The notes under the pieces: generated by a model
Told to the model about the DNA's origin: nothing
The model's database searches: none
Seen by the model: the letters and a program-made list of their open reading frames with translations, nothing else
Made by a program: the position numbers and the translations under genes
Source: Mycobacterium sp. 1081908.1
GTDB taxonomy: Bacteria > Actinomycetota > Actinomycetes > Mycobacteriales > Mycobacteriaceae
Direction of reading: 5' to 3'
Length of the DNA stretch: 64,000 nt
Assembly: GCF_001673535.1 (NCBI RefSeq)
Contig: NZ_LZLY01000014.1
Location: forward strand, 1-64,000
Shown: positions 34,078 to 43,000 of the stretch, in pieces
Layout of the letters: every line of letters begins with the position of its first letter
How positions within the stretch are numbered: position 1 is the first letter of the stretch

Positions 34078-35166
34078 ATGGGCGACTTTTCGTTGCTGGA
34101 CGTTCCCCGATCGGTTCCCGTCGCGGACCCCGACGCGTACCTGCGCGCCGCCATGGCGTGGCACTTCGGTGCGGACACCGGTTCCCCGTTCTGGCTGCGT
34201 ACCGCCCGCACGCTGGACTTCGACCCGCTGACCGACATCAAGACCTTTGCCGACCTCCGCCTATTCCCCAACCTCGTCAACGAGTTACGCAGCGCGCCGG
34301 TCGAGGATCTCATCCCGCGCGGCTACGGATCGCCCCCGCCGCTGCCCCAGATATTCGAATCCGGCGGCACCACGGGCGCCCCGAAACGCACTGTGCAGAT
34401 GCCGGATTGGATCGCGCAGGTCGTCGAATGGCAAACCGAGGACTTCGCGCGGGGCGGCTTTGTCCGTGACCGGGGTTTCCTGTGCCTGATGCCGAGCGGC
34501 CCGCACGGCGTCGGCTACTTCTCCCGCCTGGTCGCCGAGCGGCTGGGCGCGGTCTTCCACGCGATCGACATCGACCCCCGCTGGGTGAAGAAACTCGCGG
34601 CGCGCAAGGCGGCCGGCGAAGTGGCCGCCTACATCGACCACGTCGTCGATCAGGCGGCGTTCGTACTGCGGACGCAGAACGTCGCCAACCTGCACACCAC
34701 GCCGCCGCTGCTCGACGCCATCGCCCGGAACGACCGGGTGGTCGACCTGGTCAACGACAAGGTCCGCTACCTGTTGCTCAGCGGTGCCCACGTGGACGCC
34801 GACACCCTCGACCTGCTGCGCGACATCTTCCCGGACACGACGATCACCATGGCCTTCGGCAGCACCATGGTGCTGTCGCAAGCGGTCACCCGGACCACCG
34901 ACGGCGACACGTTCGTCTTCGACCCGCGCACACCGTATGTCGTGTTCTGGGTCGTCGACCCCGACACCGGGGAGCGAGTGCCGTACGGGCAAAGAGGACA
35001 GGTGGTGATGAACCACATCAGCAAGGGGATGTTGATACCCAACAACCTGGAGCGGGACCTGGCCATCCGGATGCCCGGGCCGGCCGGCGAACTCAGCGAT
35101 TCGGTCAGCGGGGTGCGGCCGGTCGCCACCTTCGAGGGCGAGGCCGTCATCGAAGGCGTCTACTGA
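34078..35166 (+). CDS. LuxE/PaaK-like acyl-protein synthetase family protein
   Basis: About 362 residues. The adenylate-forming motif ESGGTTGAPKR and the segments DLIPRGYGSPPPLPQIF, HVDADTLDLL and TMAFGSTM fit the LuxE/acyl-protein synthetase branch of the ANL superfamily. The chain lacks most of the C-terminal ANL subdomain. LuxE activates a fatty acid as acyl-AMP and passes it to LuxC. The next gene, two bases away, is an aldehyde dehydrogenase-fold acyl reductase. ATG 34078 is chosen; ATG 34060 is also in frame. A fatty-acid or aryl-acid reductase function is inferred from pairing. Confidence 0.8.
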   Translation: MGDFSLLDVPRSVPVADPDAYLRAAMAWHFGADTGSPFWLRTARTLDFDPLTDIKTFADLRLFPNLVNELRSAPVEDLIPRGYGSPPPLPQIFESGGTTGAPKRTVQMPDWIAQVVEWQTEDFARGGFVRDRGFLCLMPSGPHGVGYFSRLVAERLGAVFHAIDIDPRWVKKLAARKAAGEVAAYIDHVVDQAAFVLRTQNVANLHTTPPLLDAIARNDRVVDLVNDKVRYLLLSGAHVDADTLDLLRDIFPDTTITMAFGSTMVLSQAVTRTTDGDTFVFDPRTPYVVFWVVDPDTGERVPYGQRGQVVMNHISKGMLIPNNLERDLAIRMPGPAGELSDSVSGVRPVATFEGEAVIEGVY

Positions 35167-35168
35167 CC

Positions 35169-36578
35169 GTGGGACGCGAACAGGCGCGCCTCACAACCGA
35201 TTTGATGCGCATCGACGCGCTCGGTGCGGACGGCGAATATCGGACCCGTAACCGCGAGGTCATCCTGGACACGGCCGGCGCCGCGGTCGCCGAGCTGAGC
35301 ATCGTTCCGCCGCTGTATGTTTCGCGCACCATCGGCACGCAGCGCAAGGCCGCGCCGCTGCCCGTCGGGCAGCGCGAAGCGGCGCTGGCCGACGCGGCCG
35401 ACCTCTTCGCGACCGCCGTCATCGGCGGCCTGGACTTCGAGGAGTACGTGCGGCTGGCCAGCGGCATTTCCGGGCTGCCGATCGCCGTCGCCCGAGCCGG
35501 CGCGCGTGGCGTCGCCGACGCGGTCGCCTCGGCATTCGAGGCGGTGCGACCGGCCCGGCCCGCCGGCGCCGCGCTCGACTGGCGCGAGGAGCGTGCCCGC
35601 CGCGGCGGTGCGGTGTGGGCGCGCCGCGGGGAGGTGTTCGCCGTCCATGCGGCCGGTAACGGCCCGGGCGTGCACGCGCTGTGGCCCCAGGCGCTCGCGC
35701 TGGGATACCGGGTGGCGGTGCGCCCGTCGCGCCGCGAGCCGCTGACCGGCCACCGGCTGGTGAATGCCCTGCGCCAGGCGGGGTTTCGTGCCGAAGACGC
35801 GGTCTATCTGCCCACCGACCACGGCGGCGCCGACGAGATCATCCGCTCGGCCGACCTTGCCATGGTGTATGGCGGCCAGGACGTGGTGGACAAGTACGCC
35901 AACGACCCCGCCGTGATGGTGAACGGCCCCGGGCGTTCGAAGATCCTCATCACGGCCGACCGCGACTGGCGCGACCACATCGACCTCGTCGTCGACTCGA
36001 TCGCCAACCTGGGCGGGATGGCGTGCGTCAACGCCACCGCCGTGCTCTACGAGGGCGACCCCGCCCCGCTGGCTCATGCGATCGCCCGGCGGTTGGCGGA
36101 CATCGAGCCGCTGCCCGGCCAGGACGAGCGCGCGATCCTGCCCACCCAGCCCCTCGACAAGGCGCAGGCGCTGGCCGCCTATCTGGCCGCCAAGGCCGCC
36201 GGGTGCACGCCGCTGCTCGGCGCCGACCGGGTGGTTGCCCCGATCGGCGACGGCTGCGCGGCGCTGCGTCCGGCGGTGCACCTGCTCGAGGAACCCGGCT
36301 CCGGCCGGCTCACCGACACGCTCAACACCGAGTTGCCGTTCCCGTGCGTGTGGGTGGCGCCGTGGTCGCGCGCCGCGGGCGTCGAGCCGCTGCGACATTC
36401 ATTGGTGCTCACCGCCATCACCGGCGACGAGCGGCTCGTCGACGACCTGCTCGCCGAACCGACGGTCGCCAACGTGTACTTCGGAGGCCACCCGACGTTC
36501 TATGCGGCGCCCGAAATCCCGCATGACGGGTTCCTGGCGGACCTGCTGATGCGCAACAAGGGCTTCCTCAGCGACTAG
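35169..36578 (+). CDS. Aldehyde dehydrogenase-fold acyl reductase (LuxC-like)
   Basis: A 469-residue protein of the aldehyde dehydrogenase superfamily, probably the acyl-CoA reductase (LuxC-like) type. The catalytic cysteine is in NLGGMACVNATAV, with cofactor-site blocks HAAGNGPGVHALWPQALAL and YGGQDVVDKYANDPAVMVNGPG. GTG 35169 lies two bases after the LuxE-like stop, so translation is coupled. Together they would reduce an activated acid to an aldehyde with NADPH. No bacterial luciferase (luxA/luxB) lies beside them; the nearest luciferase-like flavin protein is 26 kb away (62712). The gene shares a CTAG stop overlap with the cutinase. Confidence 0.82.
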   Translation: MGREQARLTTDLMRIDALGADGEYRTRNREVILDTAGAAVAELSIVPPLYVSRTIGTQRKAAPLPVGQREAALADAADLFATAVIGGLDFEEYVRLASGISGLPIAVARAGARGVADAVASAFEAVRPARPAGAALDWREERARRGGAVWARRGEVFAVHAAGNGPGVHALWPQALALGYRVAVRPSRREPLTGHRLVNALRQAGFRAEDAVYLPTDHGGADEIIRSADLAMVYGGQDVVDKYANDPAVMVNGPGRSKILITADRDWRDHIDLVVDSIANLGGMACVNATAVLYEGDPAPLAHAIARRLADIEPLPGQDERAILPTQPLDKAQALAAYLAAKAAGCTPLLGADRVVAPIGDGCAALRPAVHLLEEPGSGRLTDTLNTELPFPCVWVAPWSRAAGVEPLRHSLVLTAITGDERLVDDLLAEPTVANVYFGGHPTFYAAPEIPHDGFLADLLMRNKGFLSD

Positions 36579-37309
36579 CTGCCGAAGCCCCCGCCTTGCG
36601 TTCCGACCGTCGTCGCGCCGCTTCCACCGAGGTGGCTGGCCGCGAAGGCCGCGCCCTTGTCGATCATCTGCCCGTCGGACGCGTAGGTGTCGTGCGCGGC
36701 GAAATTCATGCCGTCGGAGCAGACCGGATCCTCGGGGGCACACACCTTGACGGTCTTCGCCTGATACAGCGGGCCGATGGCGACCGGGGGCTCGTTGAGG
36801 AAGTTCATCGCGCGGACGTTGGGCATGCCGAAGAGCACGACCGAGGAGACGTGGTCGGCCACCGAGGGGTCCATCGGTTTGGGCACGGTCGCGGGGTCGA
36901 CGCCGTCCGGCACGGCGGCCGAGGTGACGAAGCCCATCACGGCCGCGCCCTGCGAGTAGCCGCCGAGCACCATCTTGGTGTTGGGGCAGTCGTGCGCCAT
37001 CGAAACCACATGGCCGCCCGCATCTCTGATGCCGTCGAGGCCGGTGTCCCAATCGTTGCTGGCGGGGTAGTTGACCGGGTAGACGTCCAGCGACTTGCCG
37101 CCGATGCGCGAGCGCAGGTCATCGACGAATGCCTGTCCGGTCGGGCCGACGCCAGGAGCCTCACCGGTACCGCGGGCGAACACTACCTGTACGTCTGGGC
37201 ACGGCTGGGCGGCGGCGGAGGGGATGGCAGGCGCGAAGACGGAGGCGCTGAGGCCCGCCCCGGCGACTACCGCTGGACCAAGGAAACGAGGGAGGTGACG
37301 TGCGATCAT
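36575..37309 (-). CDS. Secreted cutinase family esterase (Culp-type)
   Basis: A 244-residue secreted serine esterase. A signal peptide (1-34, cleavage near AAA-QPCPD) precedes the cutinase fold. The catalytic triad is readable: Ser119 in GGYSQG, Asp194 in APEDPVC and His206 in AAHDTY. Cys37/Cys108 and Cys190/Cys197 are probable disulfides. Mycobacterial relatives (CFP21, Culp proteins) hydrolyse short-chain esters and lipids at the cell surface. The ATG at 37309 is divergent from the SDR at 37560; the 250-base gap between them has an AT-rich patch near 37350-37380 likely holding promoters. Confidence 0.92.
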   Translation of the reverse strand: MIARHLPRFLGPAVVAGAGLSASVFAPAIPSAAAQPCPDVQVVFARGTGEAPGVGPTGQAFVDDLRSRIGGKSLDVYPVNYPASNDWDTGLDGIRDAGGHVVSMAHDCPNTKMVLGGYSQGAAVMGFVTSAAVPDGVDPATVPKPMDPSVADHVSSVVLFGMPNVRAMNFLNEPPVAIGPLYQAKTVKVCAPEDPVCSDGMNFAAHDTYASDGQMIDKGAAFAASHLGGSGATTVGTQGGGFGS

Positions 37310-37559
37310 GCCGCAATTGTGCCCATCTGAATGCCTGTCTAAACAGTGATCTTCCGGCCAATTATTTCAGATCCGTAAATCGTCCGGCGGAGGCGCGACG
37401 GCGCGCCGGCGACGCATCCGCGTCGGGCCGCGAGAGATGCCGGGCGCCGGGCCGGAGCGCGGGCCCGTGTTTCGGTGTGGTCTGCTAGCGGTAGTCCGAG
37501 TCGAGGCATACGGTCGAGCCAGCGCCGCCCCTCGCGCGCAATTCGGAGTGAATGCGGCA

Positions 37560-38480
37560 GTGAACGTGAATGTGATAGCGCGGCCCTTCGCGAAGGCCTT
37601 TTCGGGGGCCTTCGCGGCGGCCACCGATCGATTGGCGAATCCGGCGCGGGTCTCCGATCCCGACCGGCTGCGCGCCACCGTGTCCGGCAAGACGGTATTG
37701 GTGACCGGGGCGTCGTATGGCATCGGCGAAGCGACGGCCCGCAAGATGGCCGCCGCGGGAGCGACGGTGCTGATCGTCGCCCGGTCGGCGGAAAGGCTCG
37801 AGGACATTGCGGCGGCCATCAACGCCGGCGGCGGTCGGGCGGTGGCGTACCCGACCGACCTCACCGACGAGTCCGCGGTCAGCGAGCTGACCAAGCGGGT
37901 CACCGAGGACCATGGCGCGGTGGACATCGTGGTGAGCAACGCAGGCAAGTCGCTGCGCCGCTCCCTGCATGACCAGTACGACCGCCCCCATGACTTCCAG
38001 CGCACCATCGACGTCAACTACCTCGGACCGATCCGGCTGCTGCTGGGCCTGCTGCCGGCCATGCGCGAGCGCGGCGGCGGGCACATCGTGAACGTGTCGA
38101 GCGTCGGGGTGCGCGTCGTACCCGGTCCGCAATGGGGCGCCTATCAGGCCTCCAAGGGCGCGTTCGATCGTTGGCTGCGCAGCGTCGCACCGGAATTGCA
38201 CGCCGACGGCGTGGACGTCACCGCGGTCTACTTCGCGCTGGTCCGTACCCGGATGATCGCGCCCACGCCGGTCCTGGGCCGGCTTCCCGGCTTGACCCCG
38301 GACGAGGCCGCCGACGCGATCGCCAAGGCGGTGATCGAGCGGCCCCGCACCAACGAGCCGCCCTGGGTGTGGCCGGCCGAGCTGGCCTCCGTGCTGCTGG
38401 CCGGGCCCGCCGATCGCGCGGCCCGGTTGTGGCACCGGCGCTTCTTCGCCAACGCCGAAGCCCAAGAGGGCCAACGATGA
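37560..38480 (+). CDS. Short-chain dehydrogenase/reductase
   Basis: About 306 residues. An N-terminal extension (IARPFAKAFSGAFAAATDRLA) precedes the cofactor loop TGASYGIGEATA, then ARSAERLEDIA, NAGKSLRR, and catalytic YQASK. Start choice is uncertain, as GTG codons at 37548, 37560, 37566 and 37572 are all in frame; GGAG at 37545-37548 favours 37560. The acyl-CoA ligase starts on its stop (ATGA). SDRs paired with long-chain ligases are common in mycobacterial lipid metabolism, and a beta-keto or fatty-aldehyde reductase role is plausible. Confidence 0.86.
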   Translation: MNVNVIARPFAKAFSGAFAAATDRLANPARVSDPDRLRATVSGKTVLVTGASYGIGEATARKMAAAGATVLIVARSAERLEDIAAAINAGGGRAVAYPTDLTDESAVSELTKRVTEDHGAVDIVVSNAGKSLRRSLHDQYDRPHDFQRTIDVNYLGPIRLLLGLLPAMRERGGGHIVNVSSVGVRVVPGPQWGAYQASKGAFDRWLRSVAPELHADGVDVTAVYFALVRTRMIAPTPVLGRLPGLTPDEAADAIAKAVIERPRTNEPPWVWPAELASVLLAGPADRAARLWHRRFFANAEAQEGQR

Positions 38481-40048
38481 CGGACAGTGTGGTCGGCACG
38501 GCGGTGCGGGCGTTGCTGCGCTCCCGGCTGCTCAGCCCGCCCTCCCCGGTCGCCGGATTCCGGCTCCTTCGGGAGGCCCGCCGGGGCGGCACGAACCCCT
38601 ACACCCTGTTGGGCGTCACGGCGGCCCGCTGGCCGGACCGGACCGCAATCATCGACGGCGACGGCGCCCTCACCTACCGCGAGCTGCGATCGGAGACCGA
38701 AGCCCTGGCCCGCCGGCTGTTCGACCACGGGGCCGGGCCGGACCAGGCGGTCGGGCTCATGTGCCGCAACGGACGGGGCTTCCTGAAGGGCTTCTTCGCG
38801 GCCGCCTTGGTGGGCGCGGACGTCGTCCTCGTCAACACGGAATTCCGGACCGACGCGCTGGCCGCCGCGGTCGGCGCCCACCGGGTCACGACGATGGTCG
38901 CCGACGACGAGTTCGCGGAGCGGGTCAGCGCCGCCGACCGATCGGTGGTGGTCGTCGATCCGGCGACATTCCGGGAGCGCGACGACGGCCGGCGGTCTCC
39001 CAGACCCGACGTGGCCGCGCCTGGGCGGATCATCCTGCTCACGTCGGGCACCACCGGCAAGCCCAAGGGGGTGCCACGCACACCGCAGCTGCGTTCGGCG
39101 GTGGGCGTCTGGGTGACGATCCTCGATCGCACCGGGTTGCGGACCGGGTCGCGGATCTCGGTGGCAATGCCGATGTTTCATGGTTTGGGGCTCGGCATGC
39201 TGATGCTGACCGTTGCCCTCGGCGGAACCGTGCTGACGAATCGCCACTTCGACGCCGAAGCCGCGCTCGCGCAGGCATCGCTGCATCGCGCCGATGCCTT
39301 CACCGCGGTGCCGGTCGTCCTCGCGCGCATCCTGGATCTGCCCGAGCGGGTACGGGCGCGGAACCCGTTGACCTACCTGCGGGTGGTGCTGTCCAGCGGG
39401 GATCGGCTGGATCCCAGCCTCGGGCAGCGGTTCATGGACGCCTACGGCGACATCCTCTACAACGGCTACGGCTCAACCGAAGTCGGCATCGGCTCGCTGG
39501 CCACGCCGGCCGACCTGCGGGAGGCCCCCGAGACGGTCGGAAAACCCGTCGCCGGCTGCCCCGTGCGCATCTTCGACAAGAACGACAGACCCGTCGGAGC
39601 GCGCGTCACCGGCCGCATTTTCGTCGGCGGGGAGCTGGCGAGTGAGGGCTACACGGACGGTGGCGCCAAGGCCGTCGTGGGAACCATGACCAGCACCGGC
39701 GACATGGGCTATCTCGACAACTCGGGCCGGCTCTACATCGTCGGCCGCGAGGACGACATGATCATCTCCGGGGGAGAGAACGTCTACCCGCGCGCGGTGG
39801 AGAACGCGCTCGCCGAGCACCCCGACATCGCGGACAACGCCGTCATCGGCGTGCCCGACGAGCAGTTCGGTCATCGGCTGGCCGCCTTCGTGGTCGCACA
39901 GCCGGGGCGCAGCCTCGACCCCGAGGGGCTGCGGGATTACCTGAAGGGCAGGGTTTCCCGCTTCGAGCAGCCGCGAGACATCAACATCGTCGACAGCATC
40001 CCGCGCAATCCCGCGGGCAAGGTCGTGCGCAAGGAGTTGTCGACCTAG
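38477..40048 (+). CDS. Acyl-CoA synthetase (FadD12-like)
   Basis: A 523-residue ANL-family ligase that activates a carboxylic acid to acyl-AMP and then acyl-CoA. It shows the P-loop LLTSGTTGKPKGVPRTP, the YGSTEVGIG motif, GDMGYLDNSGRLYIVGREDDMI (hinge and adenylate-binding) and C-terminal PRNPAGKVVRKEL with the catalytic lysine. The ATG overlaps the SDR stop (ATGA). Length and overall pattern resemble mycobacterial FadD12, but orthology cannot be shown by eye. Its stop overlaps ctpI at a shared CTAG. Confidence 0.88.
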   Translation: MTDSVVGTAVRALLRSRLLSPPSPVAGFRLLREARRGGTNPYTLLGVTAARWPDRTAIIDGDGALTYRELRSETEALARRLFDHGAGPDQAVGLMCRNGRGFLKGFFAAALVGADVVLVNTEFRTDALAAAVGAHRVTTMVADDEFAERVSAADRSVVVVDPATFRERDDGRRSPRPDVAAPGRIILLTSGTTGKPKGVPRTPQLRSAVGVWVTILDRTGLRTGSRISVAMPMFHGLGLGMLMLTVALGGTVLTNRHFDAEAALAQASLHRADAFTAVPVVLARILDLPERVRARNPLTYLRVVLSSGDRLDPSLGQRFMDAYGDILYNGYGSTEVGIGSLATPADLREAPETVGKPVAGCPVRIFDKNDRPVGARVTGRIFVGGELASEGYTDGGAKAVVGTMTSTGDMGYLDNSGRLYIVGREDDMIISGGENVYPRAVENALAEHPDIADNAVIGVPDEQFGHRLAAFVVAQPGRSLDPEGLRDYLKGRVSRFEQPRDINIVDSIPRNPAGKVVRKELST

Positions 40049-43000
40049 GAGTCGGTTATTGCCCGGTCTTTCTTGGGCTCCAGCGCGGCGACCCTGTTGG
40101 ACAGCCAATTGGGCGCCAGCACCGACACGGCGGTGGCGCCCGCCGTCGCGCCGATCACCCCGGACCAGGCGACCGGCCCCAGGGGCGTGCAGCCGAAGAA
40201 CTGGCTGACGCCGGGGGTTTGGACGATGGCGACCAGCACACCCGCGCTGCCCAGGGCGGTGGCCAGGACCAGGGGGCTGTGGCGGCGGGTCAGCAGGGTC
40301 TGCGCCAGCTGCGTGCTCACCAGCGCGGTGAGACCCATTGTCGCCGTGCGGCGTTCGGTGCCCGGGGTCCAGCGCCCGATGGCCCAGGCCGCCGTCGCGC
40401 CGGCGCCGGTGACGGCGCCCCGGGTGACGATCTGGCGCATGAGCGGCGCGTCAAGCGACGGCGACGGCTCGGACAGCGCCGCCAGCTGGAAGGCCCGCTG
40501 CATCTCCTCGGCGTCGCGGCCGGAGTCGTCCTCGTCCTCTTCCGGCTGCGGGTATTGGGGGGTGACCGCGACCGCGAGCGCGGGAAACATGTCGGTGAGC
40601 AGGTTCACCAGGAGCAGTTGACGGGTGCCCACCGGCGCCCGGCCGGTGCCCAACGCGGTCCCGATGATGGTGAAGAGCACCTCACCGACGTTGCCGCCGA
40701 CCAGGATGCTGACCGCGTCCCGCACGCCGCCCCACATCCCGCGGCCTTCGACCAGCGCGTCGAGCAGGACGCCGAGGTCGTTGTCGGTCAAGACGATGTC
40801 GGCGGCACCGCGTGCGGCCGACGAACCCCGGCCGCTGACGCCGATGCCGACGTCGGCCATGCGGATCGCGGCGGCGTCGTTGGCCCCGTCGCCGACCATC
40901 GCGACCGCCTGCCCGCTGCGCTGCAGCGCCGCGACGATCTGCACCTTTTGCTCCGGGCTGACACGCGCGAAAACCTGCACGTCGGCGGCGAGTCGGGCCC
41001 GGGCGTCCTCGTCGAGGGCGGCCAGTTCGGCGCCGGTGGCCTCACGGGCATCCGCCGGCAGCCCGAGTTGACGCGCGATCGCCCGGGCGGTGATCGGGTG
41101 GTCGCCGGTGATCAGCACGACCCTGCGCCCGGCCTCCACCAACGCCTCGATCAGCGGCCGCGCCGACGGGCGCGCGGTGTCCGCCAAACCGACGAAGCCG
41201 ACCAACTCCAGGTCGCGCGCGGCGGCGTCGACGTTGTCGGCGTCGGTGTCCTCCTCGGTGGTCCCCTGGTCCCACGGGCGCCGCGCCACCGCCAGCACGC
41301 GCAGGCCCTGCCCGGCGAGCCCGGATACCAACGACTCGGCGTGGCCCGCGTCTCCGTCCCCATTGGCGAAACGGCACCGCGGCAGGATCTCCTCGGGGGC
41401 GCCCTTGACCATCAGCATGGGCTCCGCCGTCGCGGCTTCGGCGGTGACGATCGAGGCGGAGTAGCCGCGGCTGGACTCGAACGGCACCTCCGCGAGGACC
41501 GTCCACTCCGAATCGCCCTGTCCATCAAGCGAATTGGCGGCGGTCAGGATGGCCTCGTCGGTGGCGTGCGCGTGCCCCTGCCCGTTGTGCGGCTGGGTGC
41601 ACGCGCGTGCGGCGATGCGCAGCACCCCGGCGGCGCGCGGCTCCGTCGGGTCCGGGAAGGGGCCCTTCGCGCTGGTGTCCTTCGGAACGACGCGGACGAG
41701 GCGCAGGCGGTTCTCGGTAAGGGTGCCGGTCTTGTCGAAACACACGGTCTGGACCCGGCCCAGCGCTTCGACGGCGCGTGGGGTGCGGACCAGCACGCCG
41801 CGCCGCGACAGCCGCTGGGCCGCGGCGAGCTGCGCCAGGGTGGCCACCAGCGGGAGGCCCTCCGGGACGGCCGCCACCGCGATCGCGACGCCGTCGGCGA
41901 CCGCTTGGCGCAGCGAACCCTGGTGCGCCAGAGCCAGTCCGGTCACCGCCGCACCGCCGGCGAGCGTCAGCGGGAGCACCTTGCTGGTCAATTCCCGCAA
42001 CCGCGCCTGCACCCCGGCGGCCGACTCGACATCGGCGATGGCCGACATCGCCCGTTGCGCGGCGGTGCCGGCGCCGGTGGCCACGACGATCGCCCGGGCG
42101 CGGCCGGCGACGATGGTGCTGCCCTCGAACAGCATGCTGGCCCGGTCGGAGTCCGCGACGGCGACGGGATCGACCTGCTTGTCCACCGGCAGCGACTCAC
42201 CAGTGAGGAAGGATTCGTCGACCTCCAGGTCCTCGGCCACCAGCAGGCGTGCATCCGCGGGCACCACTTCGGGGGCGGCCAGGTCGATGATGTCGCCCGG
42301 GCGCAGCGACTTGGCGCTCACCGTCACGGTTCGTTCGGTGGAACGGGCCGCCTCGAGCCGGCGGCGCGCCGTCGCGACCGTCGGCAGCACGACGCGCCGC
42401 GCGTGCCGGTCCTGCTCGGCGAACAGCTCGGCGACCGCCGCCTCGGCCCGCAGCCGTTGCACCCCGCCCGCGATCGCGTTGGCCGTCATCACGCCCGCGA
42501 CCAACAGCGCGTCGACGTTGCTGCCGACGATCGCCGCCGGCGCCGCGCCCACCGCCAGGATGGGGGTGAGCGGGTCGGCGAGCTCGGCCCGTGTCGCGGA
42601 CAGCAGCCGCCCCACCCGGGTGGCCGGGCCCCGCAGCGGCGCGACGAGCGGGTTGTAGGAGAGGTCGTCGAGGACCTGGCGCCAGGGCGCCTCCCCGGGC
42701 TCGACGGCCAGGGTCCGCGTGCGGCTGGCCAGCCGCGAGTAGACGATTTCGGGATCCAGGGCGTGCCATGCGGTCAGCGGCTGCGGCGTGGGATCCGGCA
42801 ACCGGAGCGCCCTGGCGGCCGAGAAGGCGCCCGATACCAGCGCGGCCGCGGCGGCGGCGTTGACGGGATTGAGCCAGCGCTGCACGGCCAACGGATTGGC
42901 GGTGCCGGGTTCGCCGGTGACCAGCAACAACCCGGCCAGCGTGCTGCCGCCCTTGGCCAGGCGCACCGACGATTCGGTGGCCTCCCGGGCCACCGGAAGT

